Shown piece by piece: positions 16,994 through 25,441 of a stretch of DNA of 64,000 bases. The number at the start of each line of letters is the position of its first letter. The stretch's first letter is position 1. Location of the stretch: assembly GCA_003054695.1 (NCBI GenBank), contig QAZA01000039.1:310001-374000 (forward strand), written 5' to 3'. The DNA comes from Verrucomicrobia bacterium LW23 (GTDB taxonomy: Bacteria; Verrucomicrobiota; Verrucomicrobiia; Methylacidiphilales; UBA1321). The notes beneath the pieces are model-generated. The model was not told where the DNA came from, ran no database searches, and saw only the letters and a list, made by a program, of their open reading frames with translations. Made by a program: the position numbers and the translations under genes.

Positions 16994-18142
16994 ATGGCCA
17001 CTCTCCAGCGCATTGACGGACCGAGCTTTGGGCAAACGCCCCAGGCCGCACAGTCCATGGCCCAGGAGGCCAGGGGCGAATACCGCGGGCAGCAGGTTAA
17101 CGTCAAGGACGCCACCTCTCTGGTGAACGACGCCAAGGAGGAACTCTCCTTTGTCGCGGCCGAGAAGGTGGAGAAAAAGCTGAGCCAGCGCAAGGCCGAT
17201 CCCAAATCGCGCATGGACGCGCGCGTGGAGAAGATCCTGCGCATGTACGTGCAACACATGGAGGATAAAGAGCAGGCCGGCGCCTTTACCAAGTTTGCCG
17301 ACCGCCTGCGCCGCATGGCACAGAACCACGGCCGCCTGCAGCAGGAGCAGGTGCGGCAGGAGGCCGCCGGCGCCTTCAAGGACGTGACCGACCAGCACCT
17401 GGCCCTTACCGTTGCGGAGGAGATTCTGGCGCTGGACGATAACATGGAGGAGCTGCTTACCTCCATCCGCGAGGCCAAGGATGGCCTGATGGCTGAGAAG
17501 GGCGCAGAAGTTCGCGCAGGGCACAATGTTACGGAAGAAGCGCTAAAGTTTGCCGACCAGGGCCTGGGCGACAAAGACGAGCTGCGCGAATTCTACCGGC
17601 AATCCGTGCTGGGCCACGAAAACATCGCCTCCACCTTCGAGGCCATTATGAAGGAGTACGGCGCTGACCGCTTTGAGGAGGCGCTGGAGTTCCTGATGAA
17701 GGGCGCCGGCAACGACATGCAGTCCCAGGGCCCCAGTGTGGCGCCGGAGCAGCTGCGCTCCGTCGTCGACGACCTGTACCACGTGCAGGTGCTGGGCAAC
17801 ATTCAACGCAACGTGATGACGCTGCTGGAGAAGCTGGCCAAGCTCTTTAACGTGCCGCTCGGCAGCCCCACGGAGATGATGGAGAAGATCCTGATGATGA
17901 CCAACCAGAGCTACCTGCGCACCGACCAGATGCTGGAACTGGCCATCATCGCCCACGCCAACAGCGCGGAGGAGCGCATCTATTTCCTCACCCAGCTTAA
18001 GGAGCAGCTGCGCCTGCTGCCGCTGAAAATCTACAAAGCCAGGGAAAACCGCGACAAACTCCTCGAAACCAACCAGCTTGCCCTGGACCAGGTGATTGAG
18101 CAGGAGACCGCGGAGCTGGAGCAGATGGAGGAAGAGGAGTAG
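16994..18142 (+). CDS. sctW: Type III secretion gatekeeper-like protein (SctW/YopN/HrpJ family with TyeA-like C-terminus)
   Basis: A 382-residue, highly charged, almost wholly helical protein with no signal peptide. The N-terminus is polar (RIDGPSFGQTPQAAQSMAQ), as in secreted gatekeepers. A central HrpJ/InvE-like helical region includes DARVEKILRMYVQHMEDKEQ, and the final 90 residues (MMEKILMMTNQSYLRTDQML, AEERIYFLTQLKEQLRLLP) resemble TyeA fused to the C-terminus, as in CopN and MxiC. In known systems this protein plugs the injectisome and controls the switch from translocator to effector export. No other secretion genes are in the window, so it is an orphan here. A longer GC-rich frame starts at 16946, but MATLQRIDG at 16994 looks natural. 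Confidence 0.75.
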   Translation: MATLQRIDGPSFGQTPQAAQSMAQEARGEYRGQQVNVKDATSLVNDAKEELSFVAAEKVEKKLSQRKADPKSRMDARVEKILRMYVQHMEDKEQAGAFTKFADRLRRMAQNHGRLQQEQVRQEAAGAFKDVTDQHLALTVAEEILALDDNMEELLTSIREAKDGLMAEKGAEVRAGHNVTEEALKFADQGLGDKDELREFYRQSVLGHENIASTFEAIMKEYGADRFEEALEFLMKGAGNDMQSQGPSVAPEQLRSVVDDLYHVQVLGNIQRNVMTLLEKLAKLFNVPLGSPTEMMEKILMMTNQSYLRTDQMLELAIIAHANSAEERIYFLTQLKEQLRLLPLKIYKARENRDKLLETNQLALDQVIEQETAELEQMEEEE

Positions 18143-18164
18143 CGCATCTGATACCAGAGTCCTG

Positions 18165-18230
18165 GAGCAAAGCCCATTCAAGCTGTCGCGCGGTTAGGTA
18201 CTCCGAGAATGGCGGAGCCGGACGGTTGCT
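18165..18230 (+). repeat. Dispersed hairpin repeat, left copy
   Basis: It begins with a 25-base block (18165-18189) that is identical at 24 of 25 positions to the complement of 58241-58265. Then comes a hairpin, CTCCG-AGAATGG-CGGAG (18201-18217), followed by CCGGACGG. It starts 22 bases after the sctW stop. The right-hand copies at 58.15-58.27 kb are in the opposite orientation. Confidence 0.75.
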
Positions 18231-18462
18231 ATCTGGAAAATGCTCTAAACGCTGCCCAGTAGAGCTCCGGGGGCTCTTCCCTCCCGGCCTGCCAGCCCCG
18301 TTTCATCCAGGCGGGGACCAGAAGCGGGTGCCGGGGCTTACGTGCTGCTCCCACCCCTCCAGGGCATACGGCAGGACGCTACGTAAATTAGGCGGTAGGA
18401 GGGAACGAAGCAGCGCTCGTGCCCTATCTCGAAGACTTCCAGATTTTGGGCCACCTTCAGCC

Positions 18463-18704
18463 AGATCCCCTACCGCAGCGTGGTACCAAACTCCACCCTG
18501 CCGAATCTGCTGCTGTCCGGCCGCATGATCGACGCCGATGCTGTGGCTCGCGGGGCGATTCAGGTCATGGTCAGCCTCAACCAGACCGGGGAAGCCGCCA
18601 GCACTGCCGCGGTCCTCGCCCTGCGCCGCAACGGCACTGCCGCCGAGGTCGATACGACGGTGCTACGCCACTCACTGGCGGATGGAGGGTCCGTGATGAT
18701 CTGA
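18463..18704 (+). pseudogene. C-terminal remnant of an FAD-dependent oxidoreductase
   Basis: In one frame the sequence reads ATFSQIPYRSVVPNSTLPNL, LLLSGRMIDADAVARGAI, QVMVSLNQTGEAASTAAVLA, ending in a stop at 18704. This matches the end of the large FAD_oxidored family found in polysaccharide clusters, where the final Rossmann-like stretch (SGRMIDAD, TGEAASTAA) closes the FAD site. The rest of the enzyme (about 400 residues) is gone; upstream sequence does not continue in any frame. It cannot encode an active enzyme. Confidence 0.75.
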
Positions 18705-18723
18705 TTCGCACGAGATTGATTTC

Positions 18724-19230
18724 TCAAATGTCCTGCACCAGCCCACTCGGTTGGCGGACCTGACCCACAACACCCTTTTTGATGGCCGTGGTAAGCGACT
18801 GATGCCATGCGATATCCCGCCCGAGCCCGAGGAACTGGGGGTGCGTGACGTTGGAGGTGCAGGTAAACTTCTGGCCGTGCTTGAGGGCAAGCTCGACACA
18901 GATTTCCCCGGCTTCTTTTGTGAAGTCCCAGGAGAGGACCGGGTGTTCAGTCCAGTCGATTGGACCCCAGCCCTCCGTATTGCCGCAGGGGATATTGTGC
19001 CTGCGGCCTGCTTCAGCTACGAGAGAGAGTTGGTGATCCTTCCACGCGATGACTTCCTTGCGCTCTGTCCTCCACCAGCGACGCATGCCTTCCTGACACT
19101 CCATAAAGCGGATGTCGGATTTCAGAGGATGCATATCCTCCAGGTAGCCCGTAGCGGGAAAACACCCCGGGTGGTGAGAGGTATCCTGCACGTTGGCGTT
19201 CCACCTTCGGAACGGATGCCGGGATCCAAC
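18724..19230 (-). pseudogene. Remnant of a cellulase-like (sugar-binding, GH5-like) glycoside hydrolase
   Basis: The minus strand from about 19230 reads NANVQDTSHHPGCFPATGY, then FMECQEGMRRWWRTERKEV, PCGNTEGWGPIDWTEHPVL, CTSNVTHPQFLGLGRDIAWH, to a stop at 18724. The EGWGP segment and CTSN-HPQF resemble the C-terminal part of cellulase-like TIM barrels from gut and plant-polymer degraders. Upstream of 19230 this frame turns into shadow sequence, while another minus frame (19122-19379) gives ALDGGKTWAQVMAPP. The gene is therefore broken and lacks its N-terminal half. Confidence 0.6.
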
Positions 19231-19442
19231 ACCCCCACCTTCTGCCCGGCGGCCAGAGTGGGCGGGGCCATGACCTGCGCCCAGGTTTTGCCGCCGTCCA
19301 GGGCGACCATCGCGGCCGTTGCCGCAGCGCGGGCTATGGCGGCGAAAAACAATGGGTTCGAGCTGAGTAAATCGCACAATCGAGTGGATTAAGTATGGTG
19401 AACAGAATGCACCAAACGAACGGCAAGGCACAGAGCAGCATC

Positions 19443-19458
19443 GCTTAAATTATTAAAC
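19443..19458 (+). promoter_or_regulatory. Candidate LacI-family operator upstream of GH29-GH36
   Basis: GCTTAA-ATTA-TTAAAC matches the palindrome GCTTAA-N4-TTAAGC at 11 of 12 positions. It lies 57 bases before the ATG at 19515. Another GCTTAA half-site follows at 19464. Confidence 0.6.
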
Positions 19459-19514
19459 TGCACGCTTAACAGTATCAGCAAATCCAGTCTTTTTGCCCTT
19501 ACGCCCAGACCGAT

Positions 19515-20840
19515 ATGGTATGTAACGGCAGCATCAAAAACTATAATTTCATGAGTATCAAGAATAAGGGCATCCCCGCGCCGCTGCCCCGCATCGCCCG
19601 CTTTGAGGAACTGGGCTACGGCATGTTTATCCACTGGGGCCTCTACTCTCAACTGGGATCGGGAGAGTGGGTGATGGTGCAGCGGGGTATACCTTCGGCT
19701 GAGTACAACCGGCTTCTGCAATCCTTTACCGCCGATGACTTTGACGCTCGGGCATGGGCGCGGCTGGCGAAGGCGGCGGGTATGCGGTACATCACCCTTA
19801 CGACGCGGCATCACGAGGGCTTCTCGCTGTACGATACGCACGGGCTCTCTTGCTTCGACGCGCCGCACTCGCCCGCAGGCAGGGATCTCGTGGCGGAGTT
19901 TGTCCAGGCTTGCAACGAGGAGGAAATCGTCCCCTTCTTTTACCACACCACCATTGACTGGCAGTGGTTTACAGACATGACGTGGCCTCCGGCACCGGAT
20001 GGCGGGCCGAACTTTGCCGAGTACCTGGATTATCTCCACGCCTCCGTAGAGGTGCTGTGCACGCAGTACGGCCCCATCGGCGGGCTGTGGTTTGACGGTA
20101 ACTGGGCGCACCCCGATGCGGACTGGCGGGAAGATCGCCTCTACGCGCTTATCCGCAGACATCAGCCCGAGGCGATGATCATCAACAACACCGGCCTCGA
20201 TTTCCGCGGCGCCAAAGGTCATCCCGAGATTGACAGCACCACCTTTGAGCAGGGACTGCCGACCATGCCGGACCGTCGCGGCTGGCCCAAATACCTGGCC
20301 GGGGAAATGTGCCAGACGATGAACGCGCACTGGGGCCTCGGCGACAAAGACCTGAACTACCTCTCGCCGGCGCAGATCATCGAGAACCTCTGCCTCTCCC
20401 GCAAAGCCGGTGCCAACTACCTCCTCAACGTCGGCCCCACGGCGCAGGGTGGTATTCCCGCGTACGAAGCAGCGGCACTGCGCCGCGTGGGCGATTGGGT
20501 GCGCATCTTCGGCGGCGCCATTTACACCGCAAAGCCGGTGCCGGAAATCCGCTGCGCCGGCCAGGACTTTGTGCTGAAGGCAGGATCGAAGCACTACTAC
20601 TTCGCGTTCAACCTCCCCATCAAGGGAAACGAGCACGTGACGGTAGGCGGCAGCAGCCGGCCCGGTTTGCGCGCTTTTAGCGGATTGAAGGCGGAGCTAC
20701 GCTCGGCCCGCTGGCTGGATGTGGAGGAAAAGCTGGCCTGGACGCAAGACGCCACGCGAGGCATCGCCGCGCTGGATTGCACACCATACCCGTACGGCAC
20801 GCAGCTCGTGGTTCGGGTAGCAGAGCTGGAGACGGTATGA
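19515..20840 (+). CDS. Alpha-L-fucosidase, GH29
   Basis: Up to 441 residues; ATG 19551 (MSIKNKGIPAPLPRIARF) is an equally good start and no RBS decides. GH29 landmarks: FEELGYGMFIHWGLYSQLG at the N-terminus, YITLTTRHHEGFSLYDT, and GGLWFDGNW with the nucleophile Asp. The enzyme releases terminal alpha-L-fucose with retention. There is no signal peptide, so it probably acts on oligosaccharides already imported. It is the first gene of a two-gene operon and overlaps the GH36 gene by ATGA. A candidate operator lies just upstream, so expression is probably under the LacI regulator at 24227 (inference). The C-terminal beta domain appears short compared with many GH29 enzymes. Confidence 0.93.
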   Translation: MVCNGSIKNYNFMSIKNKGIPAPLPRIARFEELGYGMFIHWGLYSQLGSGEWVMVQRGIPSAEYNRLLQSFTADDFDARAWARLAKAAGMRYITLTTRHHEGFSLYDTHGLSCFDAPHSPAGRDLVAEFVQACNEEEIVPFFYHTTIDWQWFTDMTWPPAPDGGPNFAEYLDYLHASVEVLCTQYGPIGGLWFDGNWAHPDADWREDRLYALIRRHQPEAMIINNTGLDFRGAKGHPEIDSTTFEQGLPTMPDRRGWPKYLAGEMCQTMNAHWGLGDKDLNYLSPAQIIENLCLSRKAGANYLLNVGPTAQGGIPAYEAAALRRVGDWVRIFGGAIYTAKPVPEIRCAGQDFVLKAGSKHYYFAFNLPIKGNEHVTVGGSSRPGLRAFSGLKAELRSARWLDVEEKLAWTQDATRGIAALDCTPYPYGTQLVVRVAELETV

Positions 20841-23056
20841 TTGAGTTATTGGCCGAGATTACGCTGGGCAGCCTCGTCGCCCGCTACGTCCAGCCCGCAG
20901 GCACAGCGCGCTGCGAGCTGCACCTGCTCCCCATCTCGATGGTGGACGAGACTGTTGCGCCGCGCCGCACCCTGGAGGATCGCCCGGAGATCCTGGGCCT
21001 GCCACAGAAGTTCAAGCCGATCGACGCCATTTCCCCCGGCAGCCTCGTGCATCTCAAGCTTCAGCAGGATGACACTGGCTATGGCTTCGCCTCGGGCGTC
21101 ACCATGGCGGAAAGCGCTACCATGTTTACGCTGGCCTACGAGGGCATACAGGTGAAGCGCCCCGCACCCACGCCGATCTCTCCCGCCGGCAAGGGCAGCG
21201 CCACGGTGGTAGAAACTACGCTGCGCGACACCGCCAGCCGCTTCCGCTGCATCCATCGCCTGCACTACACCCCGGGGGAGCCCGGAGTGCGCAGCAGCAC
21301 GGAGTTCGTCAACGAGAGCAAAGACGCCCTCTCGCTGGAGCTGCTGACATCGTTTGCGCTCAATGGGTTAACGCCCTTTGAGGCAGGCAGCGCCACACCG
21401 CACCTTACTTTCCATCGCTTCCGCTCATGGTGGAGCCTGGAGGGGCGGCAGGATTCCGCCGGCCTGGAAGTGCTGCACATGGAGCGCTCCTGGGGCGGTT
21501 TCGGACTCTTTAGCGAGCGCTTTGGGCAGGTGGGCACCATGCCGGTGCGTCGCTGGTTTCCCTTTGCGGCTGTGGAGGATACGACGCATGGAGTCGTCTG
21601 GGCCGCGCAGTTGGCCTGGGCGGGCTCCTGGCAAATGGAGCTGATGCGCAAAGGAGACCGCGTCACCCTGTGCGGCGGGCTGGCGGATCGCGAGTTCGGC
21701 CATTGGGTCAAACACATCCAGCCCGGAGAGTCGTTCCACACGCCGGAAGCGCTGCTGACGGTAGTGGCCGGCACACTGGACGATGCATGCCAGGCACTTA
21801 CCACCATGCAGCGAGGCGCGCTGGAAATCTCCGCACCTCCCGTGGAGGCCGGGCTGCCCATCTGCTTCAACGAGTGGTGCACCTCCTGGGGCAACCCGAC
21901 GCACGACAACGTCCTGGCCATCGCCAGGCGCCTGCAAGGCTGCGGCGTGCGCTACATCGTTATAGACGACGGTTGGGCCGTGCGTCCGCCGGATGCCCTG
22001 CTGCAAAGCAATGGCGACTGGATTGTCGATGAATCGAAATTTCCCGGCGGCCTCAAGCACACGTGCGATGCCTTGCGCAGCATGGGGTACATCCCCGGCA
22101 TCTGGTTTGAGTTTGAGGTGATCAACCCCGGCGCCACAGTGTGGAACGAGACCACCCACATGGTGCAGCGCGATGGACGACCTCTCCAGGTAGGCTCCCG
22201 CCGCTTCTGGGACTTTACCGACCCGTGGGTGCACAACTACCTCTTGGAGAAAGTGATACGCCTGCTGAAAGAGAACGGCATCGGCTACCTTAAAGTGGAT
22301 TACAACGACAACCTCGGCATCGGCTGCGACTGCGCCGACTCGCTGGGCGAGGGCCTGCGGCGGCACGTGGAGGGCGTGCAGCGCTTCTTCCACCTGCTGC
22401 GTCGGGAAATCCCGGACCTGGTCATCGAGAACTGCTCCTCGGGCGGCCATCGGCTGGAGCCCTCCATGCAGGCGCTCGCTTCCATGGGATCGTTCTCCGA
22501 CGCGCACGAGCCCATCATCATCCCCATCGTTGCGCGCAATCTCCAGCGCCTCATCCTACCGCAGCAATCGCTGATCTGGGCCGTGCTGCACCCCTCTGAC
22601 GACGAACCGCGCCTCATCTTCTCCCTCGCCGCCACCTTCCTGGGCCGCATGTGCCTCTCCGGCGAAATCCACGACCTGCACCCGTGGCAGCTGGACGCTC
22701 TGCGCCAGGCAACGGCCCTGTACACCAAAGCCGGGCCCATCGTCAGCCGCGGCACATCGCAGTTCTACGGCACGCCGGACAACAGCTACGTCGATCCTCT
22801 CGGCTGGCAGGCCATCGTCCGCACGTGGGAGAACAAGGCCCTTGTCGTCGCGCACAGCTTCAACCAGAAGAGTGAGTCGGCCGGTGACGATGACGGCAAG
22901 CTCACCACTCTCAGCATCCCGCTGCCTTTTTCAGATGCCAGGATTACGGATTCCCTGGCACCGCAATTCGCCTCCGCGTCCGTGCAGAAAGGGCAGTTCA
23001 CGTTCCGCCTGCCGCCCGGTTGCCAGGGCGGCGTCTGGCTTATGCAGACGGGCTAG
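20837..23056 (+). CDS. Alpha-galactosidase-like glycoside hydrolase, GH36
   Basis: A 739-residue enzyme starting at the ATG that overlaps the GH29 stop, so the two are translationally coupled. The N-terminal 340 residues form the beta-supersandwich. The barrel begins ICFNEWCTSWGNPT and continues YIVIDDGW, GIWFEFEVINPG, the nucleophile in GYLKVDYNDN, ENCSSGGHRLEPSM and the acid/base Asp in SFSDAHE. All catalytic residues are present. GH36 enzymes remove alpha-linked galactose (or transfer it) with retention. No signal peptide is seen, so it is cytoplasmic. Paired with a fucosidase, it suggests an oligosaccharide carrying fucose and galactose, such as a xyloglucan-type side chain. Its stop codon lies inside a repeated 33-bp sequence. 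Confidence 0.92.
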   Translation: MIELLAEITLGSLVARYVQPAGTARCELHLLPISMVDETVAPRRTLEDRPEILGLPQKFKPIDAISPGSLVHLKLQQDDTGYGFASGVTMAESATMFTLAYEGIQVKRPAPTPISPAGKGSATVVETTLRDTASRFRCIHRLHYTPGEPGVRSSTEFVNESKDALSLELLTSFALNGLTPFEAGSATPHLTFHRFRSWWSLEGRQDSAGLEVLHMERSWGGFGLFSERFGQVGTMPVRRWFPFAAVEDTTHGVVWAAQLAWAGSWQMELMRKGDRVTLCGGLADREFGHWVKHIQPGESFHTPEALLTVVAGTLDDACQALTTMQRGALEISAPPVEAGLPICFNEWCTSWGNPTHDNVLAIARRLQGCGVRYIVIDDGWAVRPPDALLQSNGDWIVDESKFPGGLKHTCDALRSMGYIPGIWFEFEVINPGATVWNETTHMVQRDGRPLQVGSRRFWDFTDPWVHNYLLEKVIRLLKENGIGYLKVDYNDNLGIGCDCADSLGEGLRRHVEGVQRFFHLLRREIPDLVIENCSSGGHRLEPSMQALASMGSFSDAHEPIIIPIVARNLQRLILPQQSLIWAVLHPSDDEPRLIFSLAATFLGRMCLSGEIHDLHPWQLDALRQATALYTKAGPIVSRGTSQFYGTPDNSYVDPLGWQAIVRTWENKALVVAHSFNQKSESAGDDDGKLTTLSIPLPFSDARITDSLAPQFASASVQKGQFTFRLPPGCQGGVWLMQTG

Positions 23057-23082
23057 CGTTGCAGCAAGGATCTATTTTGGGA
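23049..23082 (+). repeat. 33/34-bp repeat, copy 1
   Basis: Starts CGGGCTAG and contains GCAAGGATCTATTTTGGGA. It matches the complement of 23430-23463 at 30 of 34 positions; all four differences are transitions. It covers the stop codon of the GH36 gene. Confidence 0.8.
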
Positions 23083-23104
23083 AGGTTGAACATCGTGGAA
23101 GCAA

Positions 23105-23201
23105 CCCTCTTGGCGAAACTTTCTGCCCTTGGCGATGTTATCTGAAGGTCCGTAGATCCAAGGCAGATAGTATCGCCAAGGACGGAAAGTTTCGCCAAGG
23201 G
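23105..23201. repeat. Long imperfect inverted repeat
   Basis: The arm 23105-23143 pairs with 23165-23201 with only a few mismatches and a one-to-two base bulge; both arms carry TTGGCGAAACTTTC or its complement. In RNA it would fold as one long hairpin with a 21-base loop. Confidence 0.7.
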
Positions 23202-23226
23202 AATCCAGCGGAAATGTCGACTGCCT

Positions 23227-23259
23227 CTAGTGCATCGGCAAAGATCTATATTGGGATTA
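23227..23259 (+). repeat. 33-bp repeat, copy 2
   Basis: CTAGTGCATCGGCAAAGATC followed by TATATTGGGATTA; it matches the complement of the copy at 23430-23463 at about 28 of 33 positions and lies in the same orientation as copy 1. Confidence 0.65.
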
Positions 23260-23328
23260 GACGTGCATGGACCTCGGCGTCGAAAAGGGATGCGACCCGC
23301 GTTGGCGTCGTTCGATTTCGCGCCTTTA

Positions 23329-23392
23329 CCCAGGGTTCTTTCGCTTCGCTCGGGGAACCCTGGGCTAGCTTATACAACCTCGTTGAGGTTGT
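23329..23392. repeat. Paired hairpins resembling a RAYT/IS200-associated palindromic element
   Basis: CCCAGGGTTC (23329-23338) pairs with GAACCCTGGG (23355-23364); ten bases later ACAACCTC-GTT-GAGGTTGT (23374-23392) forms a second hairpin. I recall very similar paired hairpins with the linker GGGCTA as scattered palindromes in Verrucomicrobia and Planctomycetes; that link is from memory. Confidence 0.5.
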
Positions 23393-23429
23393 CAGAGCCT
23401 TGCGAACAGCTTTTCTTGAACCGCCATAA

Positions 23430-23463
23430 TCCTAAAATAGATCCTTGCCGCAGCACTAGCCCG
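23430..23463 (-). repeat. 33/34-bp repeat, copy 3 (inverted)
   Basis: The complement of copy 1. It covers the stop codon of the GH39 remnant at 23456-23458, so the two outer copies embrace the stops of two convergent genes. Confidence 0.8.
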
Positions 23464-23971
23464 GCTTACTCGCGACGCGAAGCCGGATCATTCGGTTGGG
23501 CTGCTGACGGGCTGTGATATCACCAGCTCCACGGCCCAGGCCGTAGCGCGCGACGCAGTGCTCGGTAAAGCGACGCACCAGCTCCTCCCACTTGTCCCAG
23601 TCCTTGGGCGGCAAGCCGTTGCCCTTCCACCAGAACACCGTGGCGCGGCGCCGTGCGAGGTCGCCGGGGCAGAACGCAAGCTCGACGAAAGGCTTCACGC
23701 CCATGTCGAGCATGCGGTCAAAGACGTCATCGACATACTGCCAGTTCCAGATTTCCACTCCCTTCTGGACGCGGTAGACAAACATGTCGTCGTGAAAGAT
23801 CCCGTGGAATCGCACGTAGCGGAAGCCGGCGTGCAGCCGGGCGCTTGCCAAATGCTCCAGCCAGCCGGCGCGCAAAGCTTCATTCGCACGGCCCGCGCCG
23901 ACGCAGAGGCTCCAGGTATGGCGCAGCGGAGTTCCGGGCGACTGCACGTTTGCAGAAAGGGTCGGTGTCAT
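23456..23971 (-). pseudogene. GH39 beta-xylosidase-like gene with large internal deletion
   Basis: The first about 140 residues are a convincing GH39 N-terminus: HTWSLCVGAGRANEALRAGW, YVRFHGIFHDDMFVYR, WQYVDDVFDRMLDMGVKPFV, VFWWKGNGLPPKDWDKW, stopping at HCVARYG, just before the WEVWNEPNL-type acid/base motif. Sequence then continues LGRGAGDITARQQP. In the +1 frame the same DNA reads AVELVISQPVSSPTE-stop, which looks like a natural GH39 C-terminus. So roughly 300 internal residues are missing and the join changed the frame. Both catalytic glutamates are absent, hence it is inactive. The family normally releases xylose. It is convergent with the GH29-GH36 operon. Confidence 0.8.
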
Positions 23972-24108
23972 CGGAACAGGCGGAGTAGACAGGTTAGCGG
24001 GTAAAGTGTGGACAGGGGAAAGGGCAGCATAGAAGTCCGATTGCGAAGTTGGGATTAATCGGCATTGCCATCATGATTTGTCATGAAAGCCAGAGCAAAC
24101 GGCAGCTT

Positions 24109-24124
24109 GCTTAACTTATTAAGC
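24109..24124 (+). promoter_or_regulatory. Candidate LacI-family operator, perfect palindrome
   Basis: GCTTAA-CTTA-TTAAGC, a perfect match to the proposed consensus, 102 bases before the ATG of the LacI-type gene, implying autoregulation. Confidence 0.65.
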
Positions 24125-24187
24125 GTAATTGAAGAGAGAGATGCAATGTTGCGCCACGAGAAGTCAGAGAGTCTCCGCATCATCCTT

Positions 24188-24208
24188 GCTTAATCTATTG
24201 AATTAAGC
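24188..24208 (+). promoter_or_regulatory. Second palindrome upstream of the LacI-type gene
   Basis: GCTTAAT-N7-ATTAAGC: same half-sites as the operator but with wider spacing. It sits 18 bases before the ATG at 24227 and could block transcription or loop with the site at 24109. Confidence 0.5.
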
Positions 24209-24226
24209 TAGGTTGTAGCCGTCTCC

Positions 24227-25294
24227 ATGATCAAATCCGTCCCACCGCGTATTACCCTCAAAGAGCTGGCCGTGGAGGCGAAACTGAGTGTCGCCGCCGT
24301 CTCAATGGCGATGCGCAACCACCCGCGCATCGCCAAGACAACCTGCGAGCGGGTTCAGGCGCTGGCCAAAGAGCGGGGATACAGGCCCGATCCAACGCTC
24401 TCCGCTCTCGTGGCCTACAGGCAGAATCAGCAGGTGCGGCCCACCGGATGCAAGATTGCCATCGTCCACTTTGCCCCGGCAGGCTTGGTGGTGCCGGATC
24501 GCGAAAAGCGCGACGAATTCAGCGGGATAACGGAATGCGCGGAGAAGCTGGGCTACGGCTACGATCTCTTTTCCGCCAGCCCGGACGAGGCGGAGCAGGC
24601 CCGAGTGCTGCGAATCATCCGCAACCGCGGCATACGCGGCATCATCTTCCAGTTTATGGATGCGGAGCCGGCGCAGCTTAAGGCCAACTGGGGCTTTGTG
24701 GCCGCCATCGGCATCGGAATCATCGCCCGCCATTCCACGCTGCCGCTGCCCACGGTCTCCGCCGATCACATGCAATGCGCGTACGATTGCATGCGGCAAC
24801 TCGGCAAGCTGGGCTATCGGCGGCCTTCTCTGGTCATGCCGGCCTCCTTCCCCATGCCTTTGCGAACGGAGATTTTAGGCGGATATCTGGCCGGACTGCG
24901 GGAGTGCCCCGGTAAACCGAAAGCAGCCGACATCACGGTGAATTTTCTGGACGAGGCGTGGAAGCCCCAGCTCTCGGCGCATTTGCTGCAAAAAAAGCCC
25001 GATGTCCTCATCAGTGCCGGCCGCGCCACCACACTGCCACATTGGTTGGCATTAGCTCACCCGGATCTGGTCGAAACGCTTAGCCTGTGCACTCTGGACG
25101 GCGGAGCCGGTGACACCCGCACGAGTGGAATGGTTCAGGACCGGCGAGGTGTGGGCATTGTGGCGATGGAGACGCTGTACAAGATGATTCTGGCCAACAT
25201 TACCGGCCCCTTCGAGCGGCCGCAGTCGATCCACATCCCCGGTTTTTGGCAGGAGGGAAAAACCCTCCTTCTTGCACGGAAACAGTGCCGATAA
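24227..25294 (+). CDS. LacI-family transcriptional regulator
   Basis: A 355-residue protein of normal length. Residues 7-60 are the LacI helix-turn-helix and hinge region: PRITLKELAVEAKLSVAAVS, MAMRNHPRIAKTTCERVQAL, GYRPDPTLSAL. The rest is the periplasmic-binding-protein-like effector domain (IAIVHFAPAGLV, RGIRGIIFQFMD, KLGYRRPSLVMPAS). It should bind a palindromic operator and be released, or recruited, by a sugar. Two GCTTAA/TTAAGC palindromes lie in its own upstream region, and similar ones precede four other units in module A, so it is the natural candidate for their control (inference). It is followed by the Verru_Chthon operon 147 bases downstream. Confidence 0.93.
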   Translation: MIKSVPPRITLKELAVEAKLSVAAVSMAMRNHPRIAKTTCERVQALAKERGYRPDPTLSALVAYRQNQQVRPTGCKIAIVHFAPAGLVVPDREKRDEFSGITECAEKLGYGYDLFSASPDEAEQARVLRIIRNRGIRGIIFQFMDAEPAQLKANWGFVAAIGIGIIARHSTLPLPTVSADHMQCAYDCMRQLGKLGYRRPSLVMPASFPMPLRTEILGGYLAGLRECPGKPKAADITVNFLDEAWKPQLSAHLLQKKPDVLISAGRATTLPHWLALAHPDLVETLSLCTLDGGAGDTRTSGMVQDRRGVGIVAMETLYKMILANITGPFERPQSIHIPGFWQEGKTLLLARKQCR

Positions 25295-25441
25295 TCTTTT
25301 TGTAACGTTTAGCACTGGCAGCAATTGCTTCGGCATGACCGGGGTGGGCCAAGGGCGGTTGATCTCGGAGAGAAGCGACTGCTGAATAGTTTCAGCAACG
25401 CATCGCTTGTATGGAAGTTGTGGTGCTTATATTGTAACTAC

